Shown here: piece by piece, positions 7,711-16,035 of the stretch
Layout: each line of letters starts with the position of its first letter
Numbering within the stretch: position 1 is the stretch's first letter
Source of the DNA: Actinoplanes sp. SE50/110
GTDB taxonomy: Bacteria > Actinomycetota > Actinomycetes > Mycobacteriales > Micromonosporaceae
Assembly: GCF_900119315.1 (NCBI RefSeq)
Contig: NZ_LT827010.1
Location: forward strand, 8,178,001 to 8,242,000
Length of the DNA stretch: 64,000 bases
Reading direction: 5' to 3'
Made by a program: the position numbers and the translations under genes
Notes under the pieces: model-generated
Database searches by the model: none
What the model was told of the DNA's origin: nothing
What the model saw: only the letters and a program-made list of their open reading frames with translations

Positions 7711-9497
7711 TTCTGGTCTTGGTACAGGTGCAGCAGGGTGCCGATGTCCTGGAAGACCTCGACCGCGTCCCTCTGCAGCGGTTTCCCGTTGCCGTAGCCG
7801 AAGGACAGGATCAGCGCGGCGAGCGGGACGCAGATCATCGTCAGCACGCTGAGCACGATCTGGAAGAAGCGCAGCGTCCGGCTGCGGCGCCGCTTCGACC
7901 CGGTCGGTCGTTGCGGCTGCTGCTGTTGCCGGGGTGCCGGCTTGGCCCTCTGCGGCGGCTTGGGCCGCTGCTTCGGCGCCGGCGGCGGGGCGACCACGGC
8001 ACGGCCGGAAGCGGTCGTCTGCGGCGCCGCTTTCGGCGCGGACTGCCGATGCGGTACGGGTGTGTGCCGCATCGCCGGCGACGGGCTGGTCGGGAGGGTG
8101 GCATCCGGGTCGGGCTGCCACGTGGGCGGCTCCGCGTCCGCCCACGGGTCGACCGGCGGCCGCAGGTGCAGCGGGACGACGAGCTCCGGGCGGATCTCGG
8201 TCTCCCGGTTGTCGACCGGGTCCGGTGTCGTCATCGTGACCGGCGTCGTCGCGGCGGGCGCGGTTTCGGCCGCCGCCGGGGTGGGCGTCGCGGCGGGCGC
8301 GGGCACCGGCGTGACCTCGACCGGCTCGGGCGCCGGAGCCACCGACGCCACCTCGGTCTCCTCGCCGAACGTCTGCGACGGCAACCGCATCTGCCCGGTC
8401 AGCCCGGGCGCGGCCGGCTCCGAGGTCAGCAGCGCCGCCTGGGCCAGGATGCTGCCCTCGGCCACCACGAGCTCGGGCTGCTCGATCACCACCGGCGGCT
8501 CGCCCAGCTCGCGGTGCAGCAGGGTGGCCATCAGCGGGATCCGGCTGGCGCCGCCGACCAGGAACACCCCGGCCAGCCGGCCCTCCGGCAGGTCGGCGAA
8601 CTTCAGCAGGTTCTGCGTGATCCGGACGGTCTGCTCCAGCACCGGGCGGGCGACCTGCTCCAGCTCCTCGCGGGTCAGGTGCACCTCGGTGTCCAGCAGC
8701 GGGACCACGAAGTCGGCGGACTGGGCGCGGGACAGCCGCTCCTTGGCGATCCGCACGTCGTCCCAGAGGGCGCGGCGGGCCCGGCGCTCCTCGACCGTGG
8801 ACGGCTCCAGCACCCGCTGCCAGGAGTCGCCGCGCAGGTGCTCGACCAGCGCGGCGTCGACGTCCAGGCCGCCCAGGTCGTCGCGGCCGTCGACGGCGAG
8901 CACCTCGAAGCCGGTGGCGGTGCGCGAGACCAGGCTGGCGTCGAACGTGCCGGCGCCGAAATCGTGCACCATCAGCACCGAGCCGATCGGCACGTCCCGG
9001 CCCAGCACCTCGGCGAAGTACGTCGCGGCGGCGACCGGCTCGGCGACCAGCCGCACGCCGGACAGGCCGGCCCGGGCGGCCGCCTCGGCCAGCAGCGTGC
9101 GCCGGGTGGCGCCCCAGGTGGCCGGGCAGGTCAGCGTGGTCTCCGGACGGTACGGCCCGACGGCGCGGTGCCACTCCTCGACCACCCGGGCGAGCACCGC
9201 GGTGATCAGGTCGACGACCTCGAACTCCTGCTCGCCGAGCAGGACCGAGCCGTCGTCGACGCGCCGTTTCGGGTTCGGCTCGAAGCGGGCCGGCTCCAGC
9301 CGGGCGCTGTGCACCGCGTCCCGGCCGACCAGCACCGTGCCGTCAGCCTGGGCGAACACGGCGGAGGGCAGCAGCGGTGAGCCGTCGACCAGGATCGGAC
9401 GGGCACGCCCGTCCGGCCACCGTGCGACGGCGACGGTGTTCGAGGTGCCGAAGTCGATGCCGAGGGCATACTTCGGGCCTCCCTGGTCGATGGACAT
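7707..9497 (-). CDS. Membrane-anchored Hsp70-family protein with proline-rich linker
   Basis: The N-terminal 370 residues form an Hsp70/actin-like ATPase: phosphate-1 GIDFGTSNTVAVA, phosphate-2 MVHDFGAGTFDASL and adenosine motif VFLVGGASRIPLM. The DnaK peptide-binding domain is absent. Instead there is a Pro/Ala/Thr-rich stretch of about 160 residues ending in a basic segment (QRPTGSKRRRSRT) and one membrane helix near residues 550-570 (VLSVLTMICVPLAALIL), with about 25 residues beyond. The ATPase is therefore predicted to face the cytoplasm. The start is MSIDQGGPKYAL at 9497 rather than 12 codons upstream. No DnaJ or GrpE gene is nearby. Clients are unknown; envelope stress or cell-wall assembly would be guesses. 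Confidence 0.85.
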   Translation of the reverse strand: MSIDQGGPKYALGIDFGTSNTVAVARWPDGRARPILVDGSPLLPSAVFAQADGTVLVGRDAVHSARLEPARFEPNPKRRVDDGSVLLGEQEFEVVDLITAVLARVVEEWHRAVGPYRPETTLTCPATWGATRRTLLAEAAARAGLSGVRLVAEPVAAATYFAEVLGRDVPIGSVLMVHDFGAGTFDASLVSRTATGFEVLAVDGRDDLGGLDVDAALVEHLRGDSWQRVLEPSTVEERRARRALWDDVRIAKERLSRAQSADFVVPLLDTEVHLTREELEQVARPVLEQTVRITQNLLKFADLPEGRLAGVFLVGGASRIPLMATLLHRELGEPPVVIEQPELVVAEGSILAQAALLTSEPAAPGLTGQMRLPSQTFGEETEVASVAPAPEPVEVTPVPAPAATPTPAAAETAPAATTPVTMTTPDPVDNRETEIRPELVVPLHLRPPVDPWADAEPPTWQPDPDATLPTSPSPAMRHTPVPHRQSAPKAAPQTTASGRAVVAPPPAPKQRPKPPQRAKPAPRQQQQPQRPTGSKRRRSRTLRFFQIVLSVLTMICVPLAALILSFGYGNGKPLQRDAVEVFQDIGTLLHLYQDQK

Positions 9498-9539
9498 GCC
9501 CCGCAGTCTAGGCGGTCCCGGTGACAGGACCACGGCTCG

Positions 9540-10313
9540 CTACTGTCCGGTGAACTTGGGCTTGCGCTTCTCGACGAAAGCGGTGGTGCCCTCCACCCGA
9601 TCGTCGGTGGCGAACAACCCGGCGAACAATTGCGACTCCAGCGCCAGACCCGCCGGCAGATCCATGCTCAGGCCGGCGTCGATCGCCTGCTTGGCGGCGC
9701 GCAGCGCCAGGGCCGGCCCGGTGACGAACGGGCGGACCAGGTCGAGTGCCGTCTCGTACACCTTCTCGGCCGGGACCACCCGGTCGGCGAGGCCGATCCG
9801 CAGCGCCTCGTCGGCCTCGACCATCCGGCCGGAGAAGATCAGCTCCTTGGCCCGGGCCGGGCCGATCAGCCGGGCCAGCCGCTGGGTGCCGCCGGCCCCC
9901 GGGATGATGCCCAGCTTGATCTCCGGCTGGCCCAGCTTGGCGTCCTCGGCCACCACCCGCCAGTCACAGGCCAGGGCCAGCTCGCAGCCGCCGCCCAGGG
10001 CGAACCCGGTGACCGCGGCGACCACCGGCTTGGGGATCCGGGCGACCGCGTCGAACGCCCCGGACAGCGCCGCGGCCCGGCCCACCATGTGCTGGTAGGT
10101 GACCGTGGTGAACTCGGTGATGTCGGCGCCGGCGGCGAACACCTTCGCCCCGCCCCAGACCACGACGGCGCGCACCGACTCGTCGCCGGCCGCGGCCGTG
10201 GCGGCCGCCCGCAGCTCCTCCTGGACCTGGGTGTTCAGCGCGTTCATCGGGGGCCGATCGAACCGGATGGTGCCGATGCCGTCCGCGATCTCCAGCCGTA
10301 CGAACTCGCCCAC
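9540..10313 (-). CDS. Enoyl-CoA hydratase/isomerase family protein
   Basis: A 257-aa crotonase-fold enzyme, close to the usual length, that hydrates trans-2-enoyl-CoA in beta-oxidation. The oxyanion-hole region AAGADITEFT and the GFALGGGCELALACDW segment, with the first catalytic glutamate in CELA, are both intact. The second acid falls in KLGIIPGAGGTQRLARLIG, a typical pattern of true hydratases. The C-terminal trimerisation helix ends VEKRKPKFTGQ, which is typical. The gene is transcribed leftwards, 42 bp before the Hsp70 start, so read-through is possible but functional linkage is not evident. Confidence 0.93.
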   Translation of the reverse strand: MGEFVRLEIADGIGTIRFDRPPMNALNTQVQEELRAAATAAAGDESVRAVVVWGGAKVFAAGADITEFTTVTYQHMVGRAAALSGAFDAVARIPKPVVAAVTGFALGGGCELALACDWRVVAEDAKLGQPEIKLGIIPGAGGTQRLARLIGPARAKELIFSGRMVEADEALRIGLADRVVPAEKVYETALDLVRPFVTGPALALRAAKQAIDAGLSMDLPAGLALESQLFAGLFATDDRVEGTTAFVEKRKPKFTGQ

Positions 10314-10390
10314 GCCGACCTCCGTTGGTAGCCGTTTGGACGCCAGCCTACGACGGGTACCGGTTAGATTGGGTCCCCGGGGGAGGAGAG

Positions 10391-10852
10391 ATGACCACGT
10401 ACTACCGGGATCCGGACGTGCTGATCACTTCGTCCGGGATCCATATGAACGGCCGCGACTTCCGGCTGCCCGAGGTGCGCCGGATCTGGCACACCAGAGG
10501 TGCCCGGTCCTGGTCGGTGATCGCCCGGCGCGGCGCGCTCGGCCTGGCCATCCTGTCGCCGCTGGCGGTCGGCGCCCTGGCGGTCGTGGTGGCGCTGCTG
10601 CTCCACACCGATGCGCTGCACACCGTCGCGATGCTGATCGGCGGCGTGCTGGTCGGGCTGGCCGTGGTGCCGGTCGCCGACCTGCTGCTGGAGCGGGTCG
10701 ACCGGTCCTACGACGCGGGCAGTCGCACCATCGAGATCTGGGGCCGGGTGCCCGCCGGCGACGTGCTGCTGCTGCGCACCACGAACGCGCAGCGGTTCGG
10801 CCGGATCTACCGGGCCCTGCTGCGCGCGCTGGAGCCGGCGGTGCCCCGGTGA
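10391..10852 (+). CDS. DUF6232 family membrane protein
   Basis: A 153-aa protein starting MTTYYRDPDVLITSSGIHM, the recognisable start of DUF6232 proteins of actinomycetes. The soluble first 45 residues are followed by two membrane helices (LGLAILSPLAVGALAVVVALLL and VAMLIGGVLVGLAVVPVADLLL) and a C-terminal domain that appears to continue the N-terminal fold. The ATG at 10391 is set by GGGGGAGGAG just upstream; the frame extends 22 codons further but without a matching signal. The stop overlaps the start of the DoxX-like gene (GTGA at 10849-10852). Function is unknown. Confidence 0.82.
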   Translation: MTTYYRDPDVLITSSGIHMNGRDFRLPEVRRIWHTRGARSWSVIARRGALGLAILSPLAVGALAVVVALLLHTDALHTVAMLIGGVLVGLAVVPVADLLLERVDRSYDAGSRTIEIWGRVPAGDVLLLRTTNAQRFGRIYRALLRALEPAVPR

Positions 10853-11202
10853 GGCGGGACGCGGCCGGGCTGGCCGCCCTGCTCACCACCAGCGGCGTGC
10901 TGCACTTCGTGGCGCCGAAACCGTTCGACGCGATCGTGCCGCGGGCGTTGCCCGGCTCGCCCCGCACGTGGACCTACCTGAGCGGGGCCGCCGAGCTGGC
11001 GGTGGCCGCGGCCGTCGCCCATCCGCGGACCCGGCGGGCCGGTGGACTGGCCGCCGCCGCGCTGTTCGCCGCGGTCTTCCCGGCCAACGTCAAGATGGCC
11101 TGGGACTGGCGGCACGCCCCGCCGGCCCGGCGGGCGATCGCCTTCGGACGGCTGCCGCTGCAGGCGCCGCTGATCGCCTGGGGCCTGCGGGTCTCCCGGT
11201 GA
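10849..11202 (+). CDS. DoxX-like four-helix membrane protein
   Basis: A 117-aa protein with four predicted hydrophobic segments and the pattern LTTSGVLHFVAPKPFDAIVP near the N-terminus, followed by WTYLSGAAELAVAAAVA, as in short DoxX/MauE-like proteins, which have been linked to redox or thiol stress. It starts with GTG inside the stop region of the DUF6232 gene, so coupled translation is likely. The central sequence FPANVKMAWDW is typical of this subgroup. No substrate or partner can be assigned from sequence. Confidence 0.72.
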   Translation: MRRDAAGLAALLTTSGVLHFVAPKPFDAIVPRALPGSPRTWTYLSGAAELAVAAAVAHPRTRRAGGLAAAALFAAVFPANVKMAWDWRHAPPARRAIAFGRLPLQAPLIAWGLRVSR

Positions 11203-11227
11203 AGCCGGGCGCACCCCGGCCCGATGG

Positions 11228-12121
11228 TCAGCCGGCGAAGATCGCTTCGATCTCGGCCCGTTCCGGCAGGGCGTTGCTGGCGCCGACCTTGCGCACACAG
11301 GCCGCGCCGGCGGCGTTCGCCCAGCGCACCGCCTCGACCAGAGCGCGGCCCTCCGCCCAGGCGACCGCGAGGGCGCCGGTGAACGCGTCGCCCGCCGCCG
11401 TGGTGTCGGCGACCTCGACCGGGAAGGCCGGCACGTGCACGTCGGTGCCGTCCCGGTCGGCGTAACGGGAGCCGTTGCCGCTGAGCGTGAGCACCACCCG
11501 CGGCACCAGCGCCAGCAAGCCGGACATCGCCGAGGAATCGGTGATGTCGGTGAGGGCCCGGGCCTCGGTCTCGTTGACCACCAGCAAATCAACCAGGTCC
11601 AGCACGGAGGGCCACAACTCCCGCGCGGGCGCCGCGTTCAGGATCGTCCGCGTCCCGGCGGCCCGGGCCGCGGCCAGTGCCGCCGCCACCGTCCCGGCCG
11701 GGATCTCCTGCTGACAGAGCAGCACGTCGGCCCCGGCGATGCAGGCCCGCTCCGCCTCGGTCAGGTCCACGAACGTCCGGTTGGCCCCCGGGCTGACCAG
11801 GATCGAGTTCTCCCCCGCCCGGTCCACCATGATCACCGCGACGCCGGACGGGCCGTAACTCGTGCGCACGTGGGCCATGTCGACCCCGGTCGCGGCCAGC
11901 CGGGCGCCGAGCGTCACGCCGAACGCGTCGGAGCCGATCGCGCCCAGGAACGTCGTGGCGGCGCCGGCCCGGGCCGCGGCGATCGCCTGATTGGCGCCCT
12001 TGCCGCCGGGGGTCATCACGAAGTCGTCGCCGAGCACCGTCTCGCCGGGCCGCGGGAGGGTCGCGGCCAGGCCGACCAGGTCCATGTTGGCGCTGCCGAC
12101 GACCACCACCCGGGGTGGCAC
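11228..12121 (-). CDS. rbsK: Ribokinase (PfkB family)
   Basis: A 297-aa PfkB-family kinase that phosphorylates ribose at O5. The N-terminus VVVVGSANMDLVGLAATLPRPGET and the motif MTPGGKGANQAIAAARAGA are characteristic of ribokinase, with the sugar-binding Asn-Asp and Gly-Gly-Lys-Gly residues. The C-terminal signature DTTAAGDAFTGALAVAWA contains the catalytic aspartate in AAGD. Length matches ribokinases (about 300 aa). It follows the ABC ATPase gene by one base on the same strand but in reverse order of transcription: ABC ATPase lies downstream of nothing else here, and rbsK reads toward 11228. No ribose transporter is adjacent. Other PfkB sugar specificities cannot be fully excluded. Confidence 0.9.
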   Translation of the reverse strand: MPPRVVVVGSANMDLVGLAATLPRPGETVLGDDFVMTPGGKGANQAIAAARAGAATTFLGAIGSDAFGVTLGARLAATGVDMAHVRTSYGPSGVAVIMVDRAGENSILVSPGANRTFVDLTEAERACIAGADVLLCQQEIPAGTVAAALAAARAAGTRTILNAAPARELWPSVLDLVDLLVVNETEARALTDITDSSAMSGLLALVPRVVLTLSGNGSRYADRDGTDVHVPAFPVEVADTTAAGDAFTGALAVAWAEGRALVEAVRWANAAGAACVRKVGASNALPERAEIEAIFAG

Positions 12122-12122
12122 G

Positions 12123-12947
12123 TCAGGCCGCCCGGGCGGTGTACCGGTCGCCGAAACGGTCGACGAGCAGCGGCAGGCCGAACGTCTTGGTCAGGTTTTC
12201 CGCGGTCATCACCTCGCCGAGCGGGCCGGCCGCGACCACACTGCCCTCGCGCAGCAGCAGCCCGTGGGTGAAGCCCGGCGGGATCTCCTCGACGTGGTGG
12301 GTGACCAGCACCATGGCCGGCGCGTCCGGGTCGAGGGCCAGCTCGGTCAGGTGACCGATCAGGGTCTCCCGGCCGCCCAGGTCGAGACCGGCGGTGGGCT
12401 CGTCGAGCAGCATCAGCTCGGGGTCGGTCATCAGCGCGCGGGCGATCTGGGTGCGCTTGCGCTCCCCCTCGGAGAGGGTGCCGAACTCCCGGTCGGCCAG
12501 CGCCCCCATGCCCAGCTGGGCGAGCAGCTCCCTGGCCCGGGCGACGTCCTGCGGGTCGTACTCCTCACGCCAGCGGCCGACCACCGACCAGGCGGCGGTG
12601 ACCACGACGTCGAGCACCTTCTCGTCCGGCGGGATCCGGTCGGCGAGCCGGCCGGTGGTGATCCCGACCCGGGTGCGCAGCTCGTTGACGTCGACCCGGC
12701 CCAGTCTGTCGCCGAGCACCCAGGCCTGGCCGCGGGTCGGGTGCAGCCGGCCGGACGCGATGTTGAGCAGGGTGGTCTTACCGGCGCCGTTGGGGCCCAG
12801 CACCACCCATCGCTCGTCCAGCTCCACCTGCCAGGACAGGCTGTTGATCAGGTGACTCCCGCCGCGGACCACGCTGACGCGGTCGAACGCGATGACGGTG
12901 TCCTCGTCGGGCGGAACGGTTACGGCAGCCTCCAGCACGCCGTCCAT
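12123..12947 (-). CDS. ABC transporter ATP-binding protein, stand-alone
   Basis: A 274-aa ATPase subunit: Walker A LGPNGAGKTTLL, signature LSEGERKRTQIARAL, Walker B LMLLDEPTAGLD and the switch histidine in LVTHHVEEI. The ATG at 12947 (MDGVLEAAVTVPP) is preferred over the longer frame. The sequence FTHGLLLREGSVVAAG and the spacing resemble the ModF/YlmA-like soluble ABC ATPases that lack a dedicated permease, and none is adjacent here. It is transcribed leftwards from between the ROK regulator and rbsK, and rbsK starts one base after its stop (12121/12123), so the two are probably cotranscribed with the ATPase first. Substrate is unknown. Confidence 0.85.
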   Translation of the reverse strand: MDGVLEAAVTVPPDEDTVIAFDRVSVVRGGSHLINSLSWQVELDERWVVLGPNGAGKTTLLNIASGRLHPTRGQAWVLGDRLGRVDVNELRTRVGITTGRLADRIPPDEKVLDVVVTAAWSVVGRWREEYDPQDVARARELLAQLGMGALADREFGTLSEGERKRTQIARALMTDPELMLLDEPTAGLDLGGRETLIGHLTELALDPDAPAMVLVTHHVEEIPPGFTHGLLLREGSVVAAGPLGEVMTAENLTKTFGLPLLVDRFGDRYTARAA

Positions 12948-12999
12948 CCAACCATGTGCGCGGACCGCTCCCGGCGACGGCGTGCCGCGGCTCACCCGG

Positions 13000-14178
13000 T
13001 CAGTCGGTGGTCGATCCGAACACCTCGTCGCGGACCGCGTCCAGGGCGGTGTGCAGGGCACCGTGCAGCACCGGCTCGGCGGCCACCCCGGTCACCACGA
13101 CCTTGGGCGAGACCAGCGTGATCGCGGCGACCTCGCGCTCCACCCGGTCGGCCAGCGCGGCGTCGCCGGCCCGGCCCACCTCGCCGGCCAGTACCACCAG
13201 CGGTGGGTCGAGCACCAGGCAGGTGGCCGCGACACCGAGGGCGAGCCGGCGGGCCAGCTCGTCCAGAACCGGTTCACCGGCCGGGCCGGCGGCGACCGCG
13301 GCGCGCACCACGTCGGCGGCCTCGGCGCCCCGGAAGCCGTGCTGCTTGCCGATCGCCTTGACCGCCTCGGCGGCGGCCAGGGTCTGGAAGGCGCCCTTGA
13401 CTCCGCGCTTGGAGGCGTTGTGCGGCACCTCGGCGCCACCCACCGGCAGGTAGCCGATCTCGCCGGCGGCGCCGGTCGCACCCTGGTGCAACCGGCCGCC
13501 GATGACGCTGGCCAGACCGACCCCGCGACCGATCCAGACCAGGGCGAAGTCGGACACGCCGCGGGCGGCACCGTTGCTGGACTCGGCGATCGCGGCCAGG
13601 TTCACGTCGTTGCCGAAGACCACCGGGGTGCTCAGGTCGCGACGCAGGTCGGCGAGCAGGCCGCGATGCCAGCGGGGCAGGTCCCAGGCGAAGGAGATCT
13701 CGCCGGTGGCCGGGTCGACCAGGCCGGGGGTGCCGAGCACGACCCGGCGCACCGAGGTGATGTCGGTGCCCGCGTCCGCGGCGGCCTGGACCACCGCCTG
13801 GTGCACCACGCCGACCGGGTCGTCGGTGTCCTTGGTGCTCAGCTCGGCCCGGCCGATCACCGCGCCGGTGATGTCGGCGCACGCGGCGATCACCGAGTCC
13901 GGGCCGACGTCGACACCGATCACGTGCGCGCTGCTCGGGGTGACCGCGTACAGCTGGGCGTTCGGCCCGCGGCCGCCGGCCTGCTCGCCGACCCGGCGGA
14001 CCAGGCCACGCTCCTCCAGACGCTCGACCAGCTGGGAGGCGGTGACCTTGCTGAGGCCGGTCAGCTCGCCGATCTGGGCCCGGGTCAGTGGACCTCGGCT
14101 GAGCAGCAGGTCCAGCGCCGCGCGGTCGTTGAGGGCGCGCAGCAACCGGGGGGTGCCCGGGAGGCGGGTGGCGGCCAT
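13000..14178 (-). CDS. ROK-family transcriptional regulator
   Basis: A 392-aa repressor with an N-terminal winged helix-turn-helix (LTRAQIGELTGLSKVTASQLVERLEERGLV near residues 30-60) and a C-terminal ROK sugar-kinase-like domain (VIGVDVGPDSVIAACADITG onwards). The domain contains the glycine-rich ATP/sugar region and ends EVFGSTTD. ROK regulators respond to sugars or phosphosugars such as N-acetylglucosamine. The gene is divergent from the NagZ-type glycosidase at 14350, with a dyad 17 bp upstream of its own start. It therefore probably controls that gene and itself. The CxCGxxGC zinc motif of many ROK proteins is not obvious here. Confidence 0.88.
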   Translation of the reverse strand: MAATRLPGTPRLLRALNDRAALDLLLSRGPLTRAQIGELTGLSKVTASQLVERLEERGLVRRVGEQAGGRGPNAQLYAVTPSSAHVIGVDVGPDSVIAACADITGAVIGRAELSTKDTDDPVGVVHQAVVQAAADAGTDITSVRRVVLGTPGLVDPATGEISFAWDLPRWHRGLLADLRRDLSTPVVFGNDVNLAAIAESSNGAARGVSDFALVWIGRGVGLASVIGGRLHQGATGAAGEIGYLPVGGAEVPHNASKRGVKGAFQTLAAAEAVKAIGKQHGFRGAEAADVVRAAVAAGPAGEPVLDELARRLALGVAATCLVLDPPLVVLAGEVGRAGDAALADRVEREVAAITLVSPKVVVTGVAAEPVLHGALHTALDAVRDEVFGSTTD

Positions 14179-14194
14179 GGTCGTACCCCTAATG

Positions 14195-14215
14195 GTAAGG
14201 ATTCTTTCCTGTTAC
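14195..14215. promoter_or_regulatory. Candidate ROK operator dyad
   Basis: On the minus strand this reads GTAACAGGAAAGAATCCTTAC, centred on AGGA-AAGAA-TCCT, an arrangement like the AGGAAAG-type dyads seen upstream of ROK-controlled sugar genes in actinomycetes (remembered, not searched). It sits in an AT-enriched patch between the divergent ROK regulator (start 14178) and the glycosidase gene (start 14350). The arms beyond TCCT are imperfect. Binding is inferred. Confidence 0.45.
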
Positions 14216-14349
14216 AGTGTCGGCGCTCGGAGAGCAGCCGCAGCGTAACGGTCGGCGATGGTGCCCGCCCGTACGGTGGCTATCGACTCCGAGCGATCAT
14301 GGCAGCTCGCCGCCGCCGGTGGCCAGAGCTCCGTCACCGGAAGGACACC

Positions 14350-16035
14350 ATGGCCATCGACCCGGGGCTCCGCCGCCTCGCCCTGCGCACCCTGCTCGCC
14401 GCCTTCCCCGGGACGTCCGCCCCGGACTGGGCACTGGATCTGCTCGCCGACGGCCTCGCAGGACACACCCTCTTCGGCACCAATGTCGGTTCATCCGACG
14501 AATTATCCCAGCTCACCGCGCGGTTGCGGTCGGCTCGCCCGGACGCGCTGATCGCGATCGACGAGGAGGGCGGCGACGTCACCCGGCTCGGCCACCGGAC
14601 CGGCAGCCCCTACCCGGGCAACGCCGCGCTGGGCGCCGCCGACGACCTCGACCTCACCCGGCAGGTGTACGCCGCGATCGGCGCCGACCTGGCCACCGCC
14701 GGAGTGAACCTCGACCTGGCGCCGACCGTCGACGTGAACTCGGTGGCCGAGAACCCGATCATCGGCACCCGCTCGTTCGGCGCGGACCCCGGACTGGTCG
14801 CCCGGCACACCGGCGCCGCGATCGCCGGCCTGCAGTCGGCCGGAGTGGCCGCGTGTGCCAAACATTTTCCGGGCCATGGCGCGACCGTGACCGATTCTCA
14901 TCTCGATCTTCCGACCGTCGACGTGCCGCTTCCGGTGCTGCGGGAGCGGGATCTCCCCCCGTTCGCGGCGGCCGTCGCGGCCGGCGCGCGGGCGGTGATG
15001 AGCGCACACATCCGGGTGCCGGCGCTGACCGGCGACGGGCCGGCGACGTTCAGCCGGGCCGCGCTGCAGGGTCTGCTCCGCGACGAGTACGGGTTCGCGG
15101 GCGTGATCGTGACCGACGCCCTGGAGATGCGCGGCGCGGCCGGCGCCGCGGGCGGGATCCCGCAGGCCGCGGTCGCCGCCCTCGCGGCCGGCGCCGACCT
15201 GCTCTGCATCGGCGCGGAGGTGGACAGGGAGCTGGTGCTCGCGGTCGCCGACGAGGTCGCGGCCGCGGTCGGTGACGGCCGGCTCGCGGTCGTACGTCTT
15301 GAGCAGGCGGCCGCCCGCAACGCCGACCTCGCCGCCTGGGCGGCACACCAGCGGATCACCCGCCCCGCCGCGACCACCGCAACCGCACCGGGCCGCACCG
15401 CCGTAACCGTCCCACCTGCGCCGGGCCGCATCTCCGCAACCGTCCCACCTGCGCCGGACCGCATCCCCGCAACCGTCCCACCTGCGCCGGACCGCATCCC
15501 CGCAACCGTCCCACCTGCGCCGGACCGTACCGCCGCAACCGTCGCAACCACCTCGGCCGCGCCGGGCCGCACCGCCGCGACCACCTCGGCGGAGCTGGGC
15601 CGCACCGCAGCCCGCCGGGCGCTGCTGGTCGAGGGTGACCCGGCCGCGTTGGCCGCCCCGCTGGTCGTACAGCTGGGCAGCGGCTACTCGATCGCCGAGG
15701 GCAAGCTGCCGTGGGGCCTGCGGCCGTTCCTCGGCGCGGTCGAGCAGATCGACGTGAACGCCGCCGAGACCAGCGCGGACGAGCTGATCGCGCGCGCCGC
15801 GGGGCGGCCGATCGTGCTGGTCGGGCGGCGGGTGCATCAGGCGGCGGCCAGCCGGGAGCTGGCCGAGAAGCTGGCCGCGGCCTGGCCCGTGGCGGTGGTG
15901 GAGATGGGCTGGCCGTCGACCTGGCGACCGGACGGGGCACGCGCCTTCCTGGTCACCCACGGAGCCAGCCTGGCCAGCGCCGAGGTCGCCGCCGCCGCCC
16001 TGGGTCTGATCACCGAACGTTACGACGGCGTGTAG
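14350..16035 (+). CDS. Glycoside hydrolase family 3, NagZ-type beta-N-acetylhexosaminidase
   Basis: A 561-aa GH3 enzyme beginning MAIDPGLRRLALRTLLAAFPG with no signal peptide, so cytoplasmic. The first 330 residues form the barrel with the NagZ motif KHFPGHGATVTDSH (residues 171-184), whose histidine 184 acts in general acid/base catalysis in this family, and the nucleophile Asp256 in VTDALEM. A repetitive Pro/Ala/Thr linker (about residues 337-420) leads to a C-terminal Rossmann-like domain (RRALLVEGDPAALAAPLVVQLGSG), as in two-domain actinobacterial NagZ proteins. The likely role is release of GlcNAc from muropeptides or chitin fragments during wall recycling. The start is set by MAIDPGL; the long upstream frame is a shadow of the ROK gene. 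Confidence 0.88.
   Translation: MAIDPGLRRLALRTLLAAFPGTSAPDWALDLLADGLAGHTLFGTNVGSSDELSQLTARLRSARPDALIAIDEEGGDVTRLGHRTGSPYPGNAALGAADDLDLTRQVYAAIGADLATAGVNLDLAPTVDVNSVAENPIIGTRSFGADPGLVARHTGAAIAGLQSAGVAACAKHFPGHGATVTDSHLDLPTVDVPLPVLRERDLPPFAAAVAAGARAVMSAHIRVPALTGDGPATFSRAALQGLLRDEYGFAGVIVTDALEMRGAAGAAGGIPQAAVAALAAGADLLCIGAEVDRELVLAVADEVAAAVGDGRLAVVRLEQAAARNADLAAWAAHQRITRPAATTATAPGRTAVTVPPAPGRISATVPPAPDRIPATVPPAPDRIPATVPPAPDRTAATVATTSAAPGRTAATTSAELGRTAARRALLVEGDPAALAAPLVVQLGSGYSIAEGKLPWGLRPFLGAVEQIDVNAAETSADELIARAAGRPIVLVGRRVHQAAASRELAEKLAAAWPVAVVEMGWPSTWRPDGARAFLVTHGASLASAEVAAAALGLITERYDGV
15405..15536 (+). repeat. Four in-frame 33-bp tandem repeats in the glycosidase linker
   Basis: The sequence AACCGTCCCACCTGCGCCGG recurs at 15405, 15438, 15471 and 15504, exactly 33 bases apart. 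Each unit encodes 11 residues of the type PDRIPATVPPA. The array preserves the reading frame and lies in the hinge between the GH3 barrel and the C-terminal domain, where copy number could vary without damage to either domain. A less regular continuation follows up to about 15615. Confidence 0.9.

Noticed and set aside
6100..9174. A 1024-codon fusion of Hsp70 and ThDP enzyme
   Set aside because: The upstream part reads Hsp70 DNA in the wrong frame; the two proteins are distinct genes overlapping by four bases.
12892..14349. The first 486 codons of the frame that ends in the GH3 enzyme
   Set aside because: They are antisense to the ROK regulator and have no family similarity; the GH3 fold starts at the ATG at 14350.
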